From the NCBI GenBank assembly GCA_963793295.1, contig CAWBZX010000008.1, positions 124,001 through 188,000 on the forward strand: a DNA stretch of 64,000 nt. The letters are read 5' to 3'. Positions 54,056-63,576 of the stretch are shown here, piece after piece. Every line of letters begins with the position of its first letter. The first letter of the stretch is position 1. The translations under genes were made by a program, and so were the position numbers. This DNA comes from JAHDHW01 sp963793295. GTDB lineage: Bacteria; Bacteroidota; Bacteroidia; Chitinophagales; Saprospiraceae. Under the pieces are notes generated by a model, which was not told the DNA's origin, did no database searches, and worked only from the letters and a program-made list of their open reading frames with translations.

Positions 54056-55631
54056 ATGAATGCGCTTGATATAATTATTGTAATTGTTTATTCCATTGGA
54101 ATGCTGGGCCTTGGATTTTTCTTCAAAGGCCAAAAAGATAAAAAGGATTTTTTCTCTGGGCGGACGAAGTTTTGGCTGGTTTTCGATGGGTTTATCGACG
54201 ATGGCCTCGCAACTTTCCGCGATAAGTTTTATCTCCGCGGCAGCTTTTGTCGGTTTAAAAACCAACGGTGGTTTACAATGGCTGAGCTTTGAATTTGCAG
54301 TTCCGATCGCGATGATCTTTTTAGCAGTTATTTTGATTCCTCCTTTGTACAAAGCCGGAATTGTCAGTATTTACAGCTATTTGGAAGATCGATTTAGCGG
54401 TTCGACCAGGGTGTTGATCAGTGCGGTTTTCCAGTTTAGTCGTGCTTTCGCTACGGGAATTATGATCTACACCGTTGCTCTGGTTTTGTCAGCGGTGATG
54501 AATATTCCTTTTTGGCAAACGATTTTACTTTCCGGAATTGTCACAATGGTCTATTCTTTCCAGGGAGGCATGAAAGCGGTGGTTTGGGGTGATGTGATCC
54601 AGATGATCATTTTGGTTATTGGTATTTTGGTTTGTTGTGGTTATGGATTGTACTTGCTAGGTGGATGGGATAGTTTTGTTCAAAATGTGGATCATAATAG
54701 GTTGAATGCTGTTGATTTCAATTGGGGTACTTCGGAAGGAGAGGAATTTGGATTTTGGCCGATGGTGGTTGGTGGTTTTTTTCTATACATTTCTTATTAT
54801 GGTTGTGATCAGAGTCAGGCGCAGCGATCCCTTTCGGGTAAGAGTTTGAAAGAAGTGCGTCGTGCTTTACTTTTCAATGGATTATTCAGATATCCGGTGA
54901 CACTGGCTTATTGCATGATGGGCTTGATCATTGGAACTTTCGCTTTCTCCACTCCAGAATTTATGGAATTAATTCCTGAAGGCAAGCCAGATTATATGAT
55001 CCCGATATTCATTATCAATTATCTGCCACATGGAATTATAGGATTATTGTTAGTCGCAATACTGGCAGCAGCGATGTCATCTTTGAGTTCTGCCATTAAC
55101 TCACTGAGTGCAGCCACCGTTGAGGATTTTATTGTGCGTGCCAAGGGCGATCTCAGCGATGAGCAAAATTTGTTTTATTCAAAAATGATGACCATCGTTT
55201 GGGGGGTGATTTGTATTATTTTAGCCTTTTCGGCAGGGAATATCGCAAATACGGTCATCGAAGCGATTAACAAAGTCGGTTCAGCATTTTACGGGCCAAT
55301 TGTAGCTACCTTTATTTTAGCTATTTTAACGAAGAGAACTCATACACTAGGTGTAAATATTGGATTAGTTCTGGGCGTTGTGGTAAATATCATTATTTGG
55401 CAAAGTGGCATTCCCATATTTTGGATCTGGTGGAATTTCATTGGAGCGGTCATTACTTTATCGGTAGGATATGGCTTAAGTTTATTAATTCCTGCGAGTA
55501 AAAAGGAAAAAGAAAAAGTAATTGTATTGGATACTTCAGAACAGAGTTTTTTCAAAAGAGAAAATTATTTGCTCGTTGCTTATTTTGGATTCATCATATG
55601 GTTCAGTATGTCTTTGGCTGAATGGATTTGA
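54056..55631 (+). CDS. Sodium:solute symporter (SSS family), frameshifted near 54155
   Basis: The protein of about 525 residues can be read from MNALDIIIVIVYSIGMLGLG (54056) and then from about 54155 in the next frame (LGGRSFGWFSMGLSTMASQL) to 55631. Thirteen or so hydrophobic helices are visible. SSS features include GGRSFGWFSMGLSTMASQLS (about residues 36-55), the sodium-site region, YYGCDQSQAQRSLSGKS (about 240-256) and LLVAILAAAMSSLSSAINSLSA (in part). One extra base in the run TTTTTTCTCTGGG (54149-54161) explains the shift. A consensus error is likely, since the remaining gene is intact. The family carries sugars, amino acids or anions with Na+. It follows the MGH1-like hydrolase by 17 bases; a sugar is a plausible substrate. 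Confidence 0.88.
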
Positions 55632-55670
55632 TTACTTATTTGTTTGATTTTCAAAATAAATCATAAATTT

Positions 55671-55700
55671 CAGTGTCCTTCAGTGTCCTTCAGCGTCTCG
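55671..55700 (+). repeat. Short tandem 10-base repeat
   Basis: CAGTGTCCTT occurs twice in tandem (55671-55690), followed by the variant CAGCGTCTCG (55691-55700). It lies in the gap before the DinB-like gene. Its role is unknown. Confidence 0.7.
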
Positions 55701-55728
55701 TATAATCTTTCAATAAAAACTACTCATT

Positions 55729-56289
55729 ATGAAAAATGCATACCTCTCCGATATTCTTAATACCCTAAATCGTATGACTTCAGAATATAAAAAAGAGCTG
55801 GAGCCTTTGAATAGCGAACAGCTCAATTGGAAGCCCGACTCAGAAAGCTGGAGCGTTGGACAATGCGTAGATCATGTCATCACTTCCAACAGACTTTATT
55901 TTAAAATATTCGAATCTGTTTTGAATGGAACCAAGCCATTTAATTTTTGGGAAAAGATACCTTTTTTACCTGGTTTATTTGGAAAATTATTAATCAACAC
56001 CACCAAACCTGTTATCGATAAAAAGAATAAGACTGTTCCTGTATTTGAACCTTCAAAAAGTGATATTCCTGACGATATTTTAAATACCTTTTTTGAAACC
56101 CAAAAAGAGCTGATTGACTGGATTAAGAAATCAGATTCGGTAGATCATAAAACAACGATTGTTACTTCTCCTGCTGCAAAGTTTGTTACTTACAGCCTTC
56201 ATGATGTTTGTAGGATATTATCTGGCCATGAAGAGCGACATATCAATCAGGCCCGGAACGTGATGAAAATGGACGGGTTTCCTTCTTAA
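55729..56289 (+). CDS. DinB-family protein (DinB_2 type)
   Basis: This encodes 186 residues, predicted as a four-helix bundle. The metal-binding histidines expected in DinB/YfiT-type proteins are visible in CVDHVITSNRLYF (about residues 48-60) and GHEERHINQARNV (about 167-179). The WKPDSESWSVGQCVDH stretch is characteristic of the family. Despite the name, these proteins are not polymerases; members include metal-dependent thiol transferases, and the function here is unknown. The gene stands alone; it has no signal peptide and should be cytoplasmic. Confidence 0.88.
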   Translation: MKNAYLSDILNTLNRMTSEYKKELEPLNSEQLNWKPDSESWSVGQCVDHVITSNRLYFKIFESVLNGTKPFNFWEKIPFLPGLFGKLLINTTKPVIDKKNKTVPVFEPSKSDIPDDILNTFFETQKELIDWIKKSDSVDHKTTIVTSPAAKFVTYSLHDVCRILSGHEERHINQARNVMKMDGFPS

Positions 56290-56357
56290 GCGTAAAATTA
56301 CTGAAATATAATCGTCCAGGTTACCAAAGTTTAGTGTACTCTTTGTTCAATATTTTC

Positions 56358-56365
56358 TATTTTTG
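56358..56365 (+). promoter_or_regulatory. TATTTTTG minus-7 promoter element for the type B-sorted surface protein
   Basis: This is a perfect TAnnTTTG box, 15 bases before the GTG start at 56381. No upstream ATG can be used, because a TGA stop lies in frame at 56375-56377. Confidence 0.55.
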
Positions 56366-56380
56366 GGAAAACGTTGATTT

Positions 56381-58250
56381 GTGAAAACCAGGCTGTTAAC
56401 TTTCTTCTTTTTGCTTCTTCACCTTTCTAATGCTATTGGACTATTTGGTCAAATTTGTGAAGGCAATTTAGGCGAAAATATCTTCATTGAGGGTGACTTT
56501 GGATCAGGTACAGCAAATGTTCTCCTACCTAATCCACAAATTGCTCCTGGATATGGCTATACCACAAATCCACCCCCCTGGGATGGTCAATATGTGGTTT
56601 CCAATAATACAGATACCTGGTCAGCTCTTTATCCAACCTGGCTTCAAATAGGAGATAATAGCACAGATCCCAATGGTTATATGATGATCGTCAATGCCAG
56701 TTATGAACCGGGTCTTTTTTATGAGCAAGAAGTGGATGGATTGTGTGAGAATACTTTGTATGTTTTTTCTGCTGATGTGATTAACTTGATTAAAATTGGA
56801 GTTGGAGGCCACATCGAACCTAATGTCTCTTTTTTGATTGATGATGTACAGGTTTATACAACTGGCGATATTGCACAGGATGAACAATGGAAAACGTATG
56901 GATTTACCTTTACTACAGATCCCGGGCAAACTTCCGTTAAACTGTCACTCCGAAACAATGCTCCCGGCGGGATAGGAAATGATGTGGCACTTGATAACAT
57001 CACCTTCCGGCCCTGCGGGCCCGAAGCGCTGATCCTGCCTTATGACATTGCGAATATTTGCGAAGATGGCGATCCCATTGATTTGAATGCTACGATCATT
57101 GGTGACCAATACGATACGCCTACGTTTCAATGGCAAGAGAGCTTTGATGAAGGAATGACCTGGGTTGATATTCCTGGAGCGAATAGCAGTATGTTTACTC
57201 ATAGCAACTTGTCAAGCGGGTTTTATTATTATCGCTATTTGTTGGCCAATGATCCAGGAAATCTATTCAATTCAAAATGTCGTGTCATTTCTAATATAAA
57301 AATCGTCTACGTTGTTCCTAAGTTTTATTCGATCATTGATACACTATGTGAGGGGTTGACCTATGTTTTGGGAAATAGCAGTTATTCAAGCACCGGGCTT
57401 TACGTTGATAGTTTGATCTCTTCATTGGGCTGTGATAGTATTGTAACCCTGGATTTGACGATAGTCCCTGATGCTGGGATTGATGCCACTATTTTGGTTA
57501 ATGATCCGAAATGTTCCGATTCTCAAGATGGAAGCATTGTTATCGACACTATTATTAATGGAACAGCGCCGCTTTCTATATATTTTGAAAACCAACTTTA
57601 TCTCAATGGCTTCACTATTCCAGATTTAGGTGGAGGAGATTATTTGATTTCAATAACAGATAAATATGGTTGTCGTTTTGATGCCGAAATTACCTTGACT
57701 GGCCCGCCTCCGTTTATTATTGATTTGGGGCCAGATCTGGAAATTGAGTTGGGGGAGCAAGTACAAATCCAGCCATTGAGTACTGATCAGGTGGAAAGTT
57801 TTTTCTGGCAACCTGCTGAATTAATAGATTGTGAGACGGATTGTTGGAATTTAGAATGGGCTCCACCGAATTCCTCTTTTTATACGCTCACGGCAACAAC
57901 TATCAATGATTGCCAGGCAGTTGATTCCGTTTTTATTGAAGTGATAAAAAACCGTAAGGTTTTCATTCCAAATGCTATTCTCTCCGAATGCCGATGGCGT
58001 CAATGATTACTTCACCATTTTTGGAGATGTACCGAATGTGCAGCGTATTGAAAAGATGATCATTTTTGATCGTTGGGGTGGTGTTGTTTTTGAACAAAAA
58101 GATTTTTTGCCTAACCAGTTATTAGAAGGATGGGATGGGAAATTTAAAGGAAAGCCGCTCAATGATGGTGTTTTTGTTTATCTGATCGAAATCCGCTTTT
58201 TAGATGACGAAATCATCAGATATACCGGCGATATTTCACTGATGAGATAG
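56381..58250 (+). CDS. Secreted surface protein with T9SS type B tail, frameshifted near 57977
   Basis: One protein of about 623 residues is read from 56381-58006 and 57972-58250. The start is GTG (MKTRLLTFFFLLLHLSNAIG signal peptide), since an in-frame stop is just upstream. A jelly-roll-like domain with GNLGENIFIEGDFGSG and DVALDNITFRPCG (about residues 25-205) is followed by an Ig/PKD-like part (about 210-310) and a DTLCEGLTYVLGNSSYSSTG segment. A single SprB-like repeat (PKCSDSQDGSIVI) and a gliding-motility type B T9SS domain (IPNAFSPNADGVNDYF after correction, ending GDISLMR) complete it. One extra A at 57977 breaks the sorting domain in the middle of the conserved NAFSPN motif. A consensus error is likely. 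The surface role is unknown. Confidence 0.87.
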
Positions 58251-58281
58251 TTGCTTAAACAAGCTAATGAAAAGGGCGGAT

Positions 58282-59214
58282 TTAATTGGTGAGTTCTTTT
58301 TCTACAATCTTTGGATTATCCTTTTGGTTTCTGCTCCACCACATGGCCAAACAGAATCCAGATATCAAATGCCAAATTCCCCACCATGCTGCGATCATGG
58401 CCATTCCTCCGATGCCGTCGAAAAAATTGAAAATCAAAATCAATCCCAGCCCTGAATTTTGTATTCCTGTTTCGATTGAAATGGCACGAACATCAGACTG
58501 TGGAAGTTTATTCAGACTTGCAAAACCATAACCCATTGCAAGTCCCAGGCTATTATGAACCAAGACGATCCAAAAAACAATATGAAGGTAATTGGCAATA
58601 TTATCCCAATTGCCCAACGATGCAAAAACAACAAAACTAAAGAAAATGATAATGCTTAAAATCCGAACCGGTCGCTCTATTTTTCTTGTCAATACCGGCA
58701 GATAATGATTGATCGCCATGCCAATAGCTAATGGTACAAAGATCAGTTGAATAATAGTGCGGATCATCTGCTGCGGATCCACTTTTATCGCTTCCCGCAG
58801 GCTTTCCGTATCAGGAACGAATCCGGACCAGAAGGCAAAAGCAAGAGGGGTTATTACAACCGCTGCTAATGTAGAAATCGAAGTCAGCATGACAGACAAT
58901 GCTGCATTGGCTTTCGCGAGGTGTACCATAAAGTTGGATACATTGCCTCCGGGGCAAACACCAATTAGAATCATTCCTAATGCAATACTTGGTGCCGGAC
59001 GGAACATCCACACCAAAGCCAACGTAAGAATGGGCAATAAAAGCCATTGAGAAACTAAACCTATAATAGGGGCGCGGGGCTGGCGAAAGATATTTCGAAA
59101 ATCAACCAATTTAATATTTAAAGCGACTCCAAACATAAGGAACGCCAGGCTTAAATTGAGTACTAAGAGTTGATCAGGATTGAAGTTAATCCTTACCACA
59201 TCAATATTTTCCAT
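58282..59214 (-). CDS. Bile acid:sodium symporter family transporter
   Basis: This encodes 310 residues with nine or so hydrophobic helices. Features of the BASS/SBF fold are present: LVLNLSLAFLMFGVALNIK (about 18-36), PIIGLVSQWLLLPILTLAL (about 48-66), GMILIGVCPGGNVSNFMVHLAKANAALSVMLT (about 79-110, in part; the GGNVSN motif is involved in sodium binding) and SIETGIQNSGLGLIL (about 247-261, where the E-T-G-I-Q-N motif is the second sodium-binding segment). Family members move organic anions, including bile acids, pantoate and other small carboxylates, with Na+. The substrate is not known. The gene converges with the surface protein gene upstream, separated by 31 bases. Confidence 0.92.
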   Translation of the reverse strand: MENIDVVRINFNPDQLLVLNLSLAFLMFGVALNIKLVDFRNIFRQPRAPIIGLVSQWLLLPILTLALVWMFRPAPSIALGMILIGVCPGGNVSNFMVHLAKANAALSVMLTSISTLAAVVITPLAFAFWSGFVPDTESLREAIKVDPQQMIRTIIQLIFVPLAIGMAINHYLPVLTRKIERPVRILSIIIFFSFVVFASLGNWDNIANYLHIVFWIVLVHNSLGLAMGYGFASLNKLPQSDVRAISIETGIQNSGLGLILIFNFFDGIGGMAMIAAWWGIWHLISGFCLAMWWSRNQKDNPKIVEKELTN

Positions 59215-59425
59215 AGCTCGCTAAAGTACACTTTTTAGGGTTTGTCTTGTAATGCATTTGCTAAAAGTGAATAAAAATTGAAAAAATAAGTACAATTTCT
59301 ATAATCGATTTATCATTTAGGGATCATATTGCTAATTTAGGATGAAGAACGAAGTAAAAAATATTGCCACTCTTAAATTCGATTTGATTTTTAAAAATTA
59401 AAATAACTCAACTTAGGTTTAAAAT

Positions 59426-60463
59426 ATGTCAAAAGTTTTCAATTGGGGAATCATAGGGCTTGGGAAAATTGCACATAAATTTGCTCAGGATTTACAAGGT
59501 ATGAAGTCAGCAAAATTACATGCTGTCGCTTCGCGGACTTTGCAAAAAGCCGAATTATTTGCTAAGGAATATGGCGCTCCGCATTCTTTTGGGAGTTATG
59601 AAGAAATGGTCAAATGCCCGGATCTTGATGTCATCTACATTGCTACGCCTCATGCTTTTCATTGTGAAAACACGATCATGTGCCTCAATAGCAAGATTCC
59701 CGTATTATGTGAAAAACCATTTGCTATGAATGCTGCAGAAGTTCGTCGAATGATTGCAGCTGCAAAAAATAATAATACTTTTTTGATGGAGGCATTGTGG
59801 ACCCGGTTTTTGCCAAGCATGGAAAAAACGTTATCTATTATTGAAAAAGGACTGATAGGCGAGGTTTTATCCATCAAAGCAGATTTTGGTTTTAAAGCAG
59901 ATTTTGATGTGGAAGGTCGTTTGTATAATCAAAAACTTGGAGGAGGTTCATTATTGGATATTGGAATTTATCCGGTTTTTCTATCGCTTTTAATTTTGGG
60001 GAGGCCCATGCATGTCAAAGCGATGGCTACTATCGGAAAAACCAATGTCGACGAGAGTTGTGGCATTATTTTAAAATATACAAATAACAAATTAGCATTA
60101 CTCCATTCTACTATTGTTGCAAAAACAGCCACGGAAGCCTTGATCTATGGGGAGAAGGGGACTATCAGAATTAATGGCCGTTGGCATGAACCAACCAGCA
60201 TTACCTTAATGTTGGAAGGAGAAGAACCTCAAGATATTTTCTTTGACTACACCAGCAATGGATATAGTTATGAAGCAGAAGAAGTCATGAATTGCCTAAG
60301 TCAGAAAAAACTGAGCAGTCCCTTATTAAATCACCACTTTAGCCTGGATCTCATCGAATTGCTGGATGAGATTCGCATGGAAGCTGGAATTTATTATCCA
60401 CATGATGATAAATTTTCAAAAACCCTTCGCCCAATGGATGATAGCAGTTTTTCTTTGAATTAG
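59426..60463 (+). CDS. Gfo/Idh/MocA family oxidoreductase
   Basis: This encodes 345 residues, the usual length. The N-terminal Rossmann fold begins with WGIIGLGKIAHKFAQDL (about residues 7-23), and CEKPFAMNAAEVRRMI (about 94-109) holds the conserved EKP motif with the catalytic lysine. The C-terminal part has GGGSLLDIGIYPVFLSL (about 173-189), with the D-x-G-x-Y-x-x signature of dihydrodiol dehydrogenase-like members. It should use NAD(P) and oxidise a sugar or related alcohol in the cytoplasm. Substrate specificity cannot be inferred. It lies alone and converges with the next gene, only 13 bases apart. Confidence 0.92.
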   Translation: MSKVFNWGIIGLGKIAHKFAQDLQGMKSAKLHAVASRTLQKAELFAKEYGAPHSFGSYEEMVKCPDLDVIYIATPHAFHCENTIMCLNSKIPVLCEKPFAMNAAEVRRMIAAAKNNNTFLMEALWTRFLPSMEKTLSIIEKGLIGEVLSIKADFGFKADFDVEGRLYNQKLGGGSLLDIGIYPVFLSLLILGRPMHVKAMATIGKTNVDESCGIILKYTNNKLALLHSTIVAKTATEALIYGEKGTIRINGRWHEPTSITLMLEGEEPQDIFFDYTSNGYSYEAEEVMNCLSQKKLSSPLLNHHFSLDLIELLDEIRMEAGIYYPHDDKFSKTLRPMDDSSFSLN

Positions 60464-60476
60464 TGCTCAGTTCGCT

Positions 60477-61307
60477 TTATGGCTGCTTATAAAATTCTCT
60501 TACGTCATTATTTTCATTGGAGGAATAATTTATTTCCCATTCACCTTTAAAAGGGTGTTTGATAGATTTAGCATTGGTTGAAGAAATAATTAGTATTGCG
60601 ACCACAACTAAGGCTGTAACTATTAAAGAGATAAATAATGATGCTGCCAGAGCTCCTGTTATGGATTGTATTCTACCTTGCTGATCTGCTCTATCAAATA
60701 TCTTAAATAACGATAAAAGGAAAATAGCACCTGCTGTTATAAGAAAAATTGTCCTCCTATTCTTCTTTGGTATTCTCCTACCTTTTTTTAATACAATGAT
60801 CTTTTGAATATTCTTTTTTGGAATTGCAAGCGAACTGTTGCTTTGCGTATCAATAATTAGTTCTTTATCTGTAAGTTGAATCCATTTGCCATTTATTTTT
60901 TGGATTTTATTTGTTGAATTCAAAAACACAACATTTACATTTTGTTCTCGTGTGATGGTTCTGAATACATTTTTTGATTTTTTACTGAATACCCATTTGT
61001 CTAGAGGTTGGTCTTCCATTATTATGGGATCATTACCTGGAAAGTTAGGTATAGGTGTTGAAAGTGTTTGAATCCCCCCGTTTGGATCTCTGATGAATTC
61101 TATTAAATCAATAGGGATAGAATATTGGTGACTTGTAGAATCAGGACATCTCTGATAAAATAAAGATCCTGAGTTGATGTAATTTATGAAAGCAGGTATC
61201 TCCATGTTATTTTTCAAGACGATGGTGCTGCAGTGTGAAGGATCCTTTTGAGCAAATAAAGAAAGTGAAAGAAGGAATAAAGAAACTAAAAACAAATTAT
61301 TTTTCAT
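60477..61307 (-). CDS. Membrane protein of unknown function with signal peptide
   Basis: This encodes 276 residues and I do not recognise the family. A signal peptide (ending SLSLFAQ, about residue 20) leads to a part outside the cytoplasm, where two related beta segments occur: HCSTIVLKNNMEIPAFINYI (about 26-45) and WIQLTDKELIIDTQSN (about 142-157). A basic stretch KGRRIPKKNRRT precedes two membrane helices (about 190-205 TIFLITAGAIFLLSLF and 215-245 GALAASLFISLIVTALVVVAIL). The C-terminal tail (HPFKGEWEINYSSNENND) is cytoplasmic or periplasmic, depending on topology. The gene pairs with no clear neighbour; the FadL-like gene is 129 bases upstream on the same strand. Confidence 0.65.
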   Translation of the reverse strand: MKNNLFLVSLFLLSLSLFAQKDPSHCSTIVLKNNMEIPAFINYINSGSLFYQRCPDSTSHQYSIPIDLIEFIRDPNGGIQTLSTPIPNFPGNDPIIMEDQPLDKWVFSKKSKNVFRTITREQNVNVVFLNSTNKIQKINGKWIQLTDKELIIDTQSNSSLAIPKKNIQKIIVLKKGRRIPKKNRRTIFLITAGAIFLLSLFKIFDRADQQGRIQSITGALAASLFISLIVTALVVVAILIISSTNAKSIKHPFKGEWEINYSSNENNDVREFYKQP

Positions 61308-61436
61308 TTTGATTTAGTTTTGCAAAGAGGCTTTCAATTATTATTTACGCTGTAGACAAGGTGGTTTTTGAAATCTTATATTCTCAATTTAAAACAAGTA
61401 TGTCTCGTTTCTATTTCCTTTCTTTTATAAAAGAAG

Positions 61437-62888
61437 CTATGAATACGGATCAACATGAAAGGTTCCTTTCACCTTTTTAACAAAAGGAAAAGAAAAACCG
61501 AGAATAAATTGCCATCGACTAAACCTTAGCGTTGATTGTTTTTCACTTTCAAAGATTGGTTCACCTCCTTCATCCGGGAAGTTGATGGGACGGTCGAATT
61601 GCTGAGATGCGCCTGTATGTGTCGTACCAACGGTGATTTCAGCCCACTTTATATTGAGGGATAAACCGCCTCCCAAACGGTAAAAGTTAGTTTGAAATAC
61701 TGAATTGGCAGCGTCCTCTTTAAGTTCAGCAAAACGGGTGATATCTGATGGAACTCCGGAATGATCAGTAGCAAAGCTCGCGTAAAAACCAATTTTTTCA
61801 TTCAGCTTCCATTCTAATCCAATACCATAATTCAATACCGGATCCAATTCTTCAAAAAGGGTGAAATTTAATGTTTCATTTGTACTCTGCCCAACAAATG
61901 GCTCAGCTGTCAAAATACTATACCGAGGTACTTTATCGTACCACTCAGCACTTAAATGAATAATCACTTTTTTTAAATGGATACTTGCCCCCAATCCGAT
62001 CGCCCAAGGTGATTTGTATTTGGCATCCAGATTATTCTGGAGATTAAAAACATAAATATCATCATTGTTCCCATCACTGGTAGTATCTAAGCCAACCAGA
62101 TAATTCTCAAAAATAAAAGAACCATTGCCTTTCAGATTTACTCTTGGTGTAGTGATAGTCAATCCAAGCCTTATGGGGTTAAGATCCCATGCTGCGCCCA
62201 GTTTCCATACCAATCCCTTTGTATTATAACTGTATTGACGATCGATAGATAAAGTTGCAACCTGATTATTCTCATCCAGTGCATTCATAGCTATGGCATA
62301 ACTAGAAGATTTATTTGAAACAGAGTAAAAATTTGATAAACCCAGGCTAAACTTCTTACTGATCGGAGGTGACCATGTTAATCCAATCCATTCTTCCCTG
62401 GGATTGGAATTAAAGCTTAGTTTTCCATTAAATATTTCGTTTCCCGGAATAGAATGAATCAAATCTCCTTCTTCCTCCACTCGAATTGAAAAGTCAACTT
62501 TCGTTCTTTGTCTGGTCAAAAATGCATAGGCAAACTTATGGTTTTTAAGAAATGGAAGAGTAAATGTCCCGGCAACTAAACTTGGTGCTCCGGCAAAACT
62601 GGATTTAGTCTGATCAACTCCTTCATTGATACCGTCTTCAATTGTTATGGTGCTCCATTCGTATACCTGGGCACTGATTGCAAAAGCCGGATTTTCTATC
62701 TGACCCAATCGACCGGGATTATAAAATATTGCACCCAGGTCATCTACACTTGCATTGACGGTACCACTTAGTAACATGGATTTATTACCATAATTTTCTG
62801 ACCAGTAGTGCCCTTCCTGAGCATTGGAATAAATACCCAGCAAAAACATCTGTATGCCTATGATTAGTATGAGTTTGCTGTTTTTCAT
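61437..62888 (-). CDS. FadL/OmpP1-like outer membrane beta-barrel protein
   Basis: This encodes 483 residues. I chose the ATG at 62888, because the signal peptide (MKNSKLILIIGIQMFLLGIYSNAQ, about 24 residues, in part) starts there. The longer frame to 62981 would put 31 residues before it. The N-terminus of the mature protein (SENYGNKSMLLSGTVNASVDDLGAIFYNPGRL; in part) matches the FadL/TodX group, where an N-terminal hatch segment with A-x-x-N-P-A/G is followed by a beta-barrel. Alternating aromatic strands run to the end (FSRWQFILGFSFPFVKKVKG). It should lie in the outer membrane and may conduct hydrophobic compounds. Family assignment is moderate. It is on the same strand as the unknown membrane protein gene. 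Confidence 0.78.
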   Translation of the reverse strand: MKNSKLILIIGIQMFLLGIYSNAQEGHYWSENYGNKSMLLSGTVNASVDDLGAIFYNPGRLGQIENPAFAISAQVYEWSTITIEDGINEGVDQTKSSFAGAPSLVAGTFTLPFLKNHKFAYAFLTRQRTKVDFSIRVEEEGDLIHSIPGNEIFNGKLSFNSNPREEWIGLTWSPPISKKFSLGLSNFYSVSNKSSSYAIAMNALDENNQVATLSIDRQYSYNTKGLVWKLGAAWDLNPIRLGLTITTPRVNLKGNGSFIFENYLVGLDTTSDGNNDDIYVFNLQNNLDAKYKSPWAIGLGASIHLKKVIIHLSAEWYDKVPRYSILTAEPFVGQSTNETLNFTLFEELDPVLNYGIGLEWKLNEKIGFYASFATDHSGVPSDITRFAELKEDAANSVFQTNFYRLGGGLSLNIKWAEITVGTTHTGASQQFDRPINFPDEGGEPIFESEKQSTLRFSRWQFILGFSFPFVKKVKGTFHVDPYS

Positions 62889-63576
62889 TACGATTGATTT
62901 AGGTCGAAAAAATTGAAGACTTTCTCTTGATGGGTAAAAAGGCAAATCACACAAAAACATATGCTTAATTTTGATCTTCACATTCGGTCAAGGTAATGCA
63001 TAACAAACTAAAACTAAATGACTTAAATCAGATTACTGTATGATAAATATCAATGAGGAAAGCAGTATTAGAAAAGAAGAATTCTTCCAATTGCTCTAAA
63101 TCAAATTCTCTTTTTTTGAAATCATGCTCTAAAGGCAAATTCAATTTTCATACTTTCTTTGGCATAGTGATTGTCCAGTCATAGTTTGTCTGATTTGGCG
63201 AAATTAAATGCTCAGATATAATCTATGCAGACGCCTCAAATTAAACGAGAAAACCAACATACAATCAGACTATTTATAACGAGTTATTGGATTGATGGAG
63301 GCAGATTTACTAAAAGTTTGACCTCCTGATTCCAATTCTTTAAGTTCCTGCCTTTCTTACTTTGTTACTCTTTTTCATTTTAATTCAAACTACATTTCTT
63401 GGTACAAATTTTGAAAAGTATAATATGTTTGCTTGATGGAGATTTGATGACCATAACCACCTTTAATGTTCCCGTTTCTAAACTTTTTGATGATAAAATA
63501 ATGAGGGATTTCAGTATTCCATCTTTCAAATTTCGAGTGGTTGCATGCCAAAGTTTTTTGGTAAAAATGAAATTTC
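62889..63576. other. 688-bp divergent intergenic region
   Basis: No gene is convincing; an open frame at 63399-63593 overlaps the next gene's start and has no recognisable features. A TATGTTTG box at 63424-63431 may be the promoter of the next gene. The rest is AT-rich, with no repeat or hairpin I would call. Confidence 0.5.
63424..63431 (+). promoter_or_regulatory. TATGTTTG minus-7 element upstream of the last gene
   Basis: This is a perfect TAnnTTTG match about 145 bases before the ATG at 63577; a TTGG at 63399-63402, 21 bases upstream, might serve as the minus-33 part. It would give a long leader. Confidence 0.35.
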
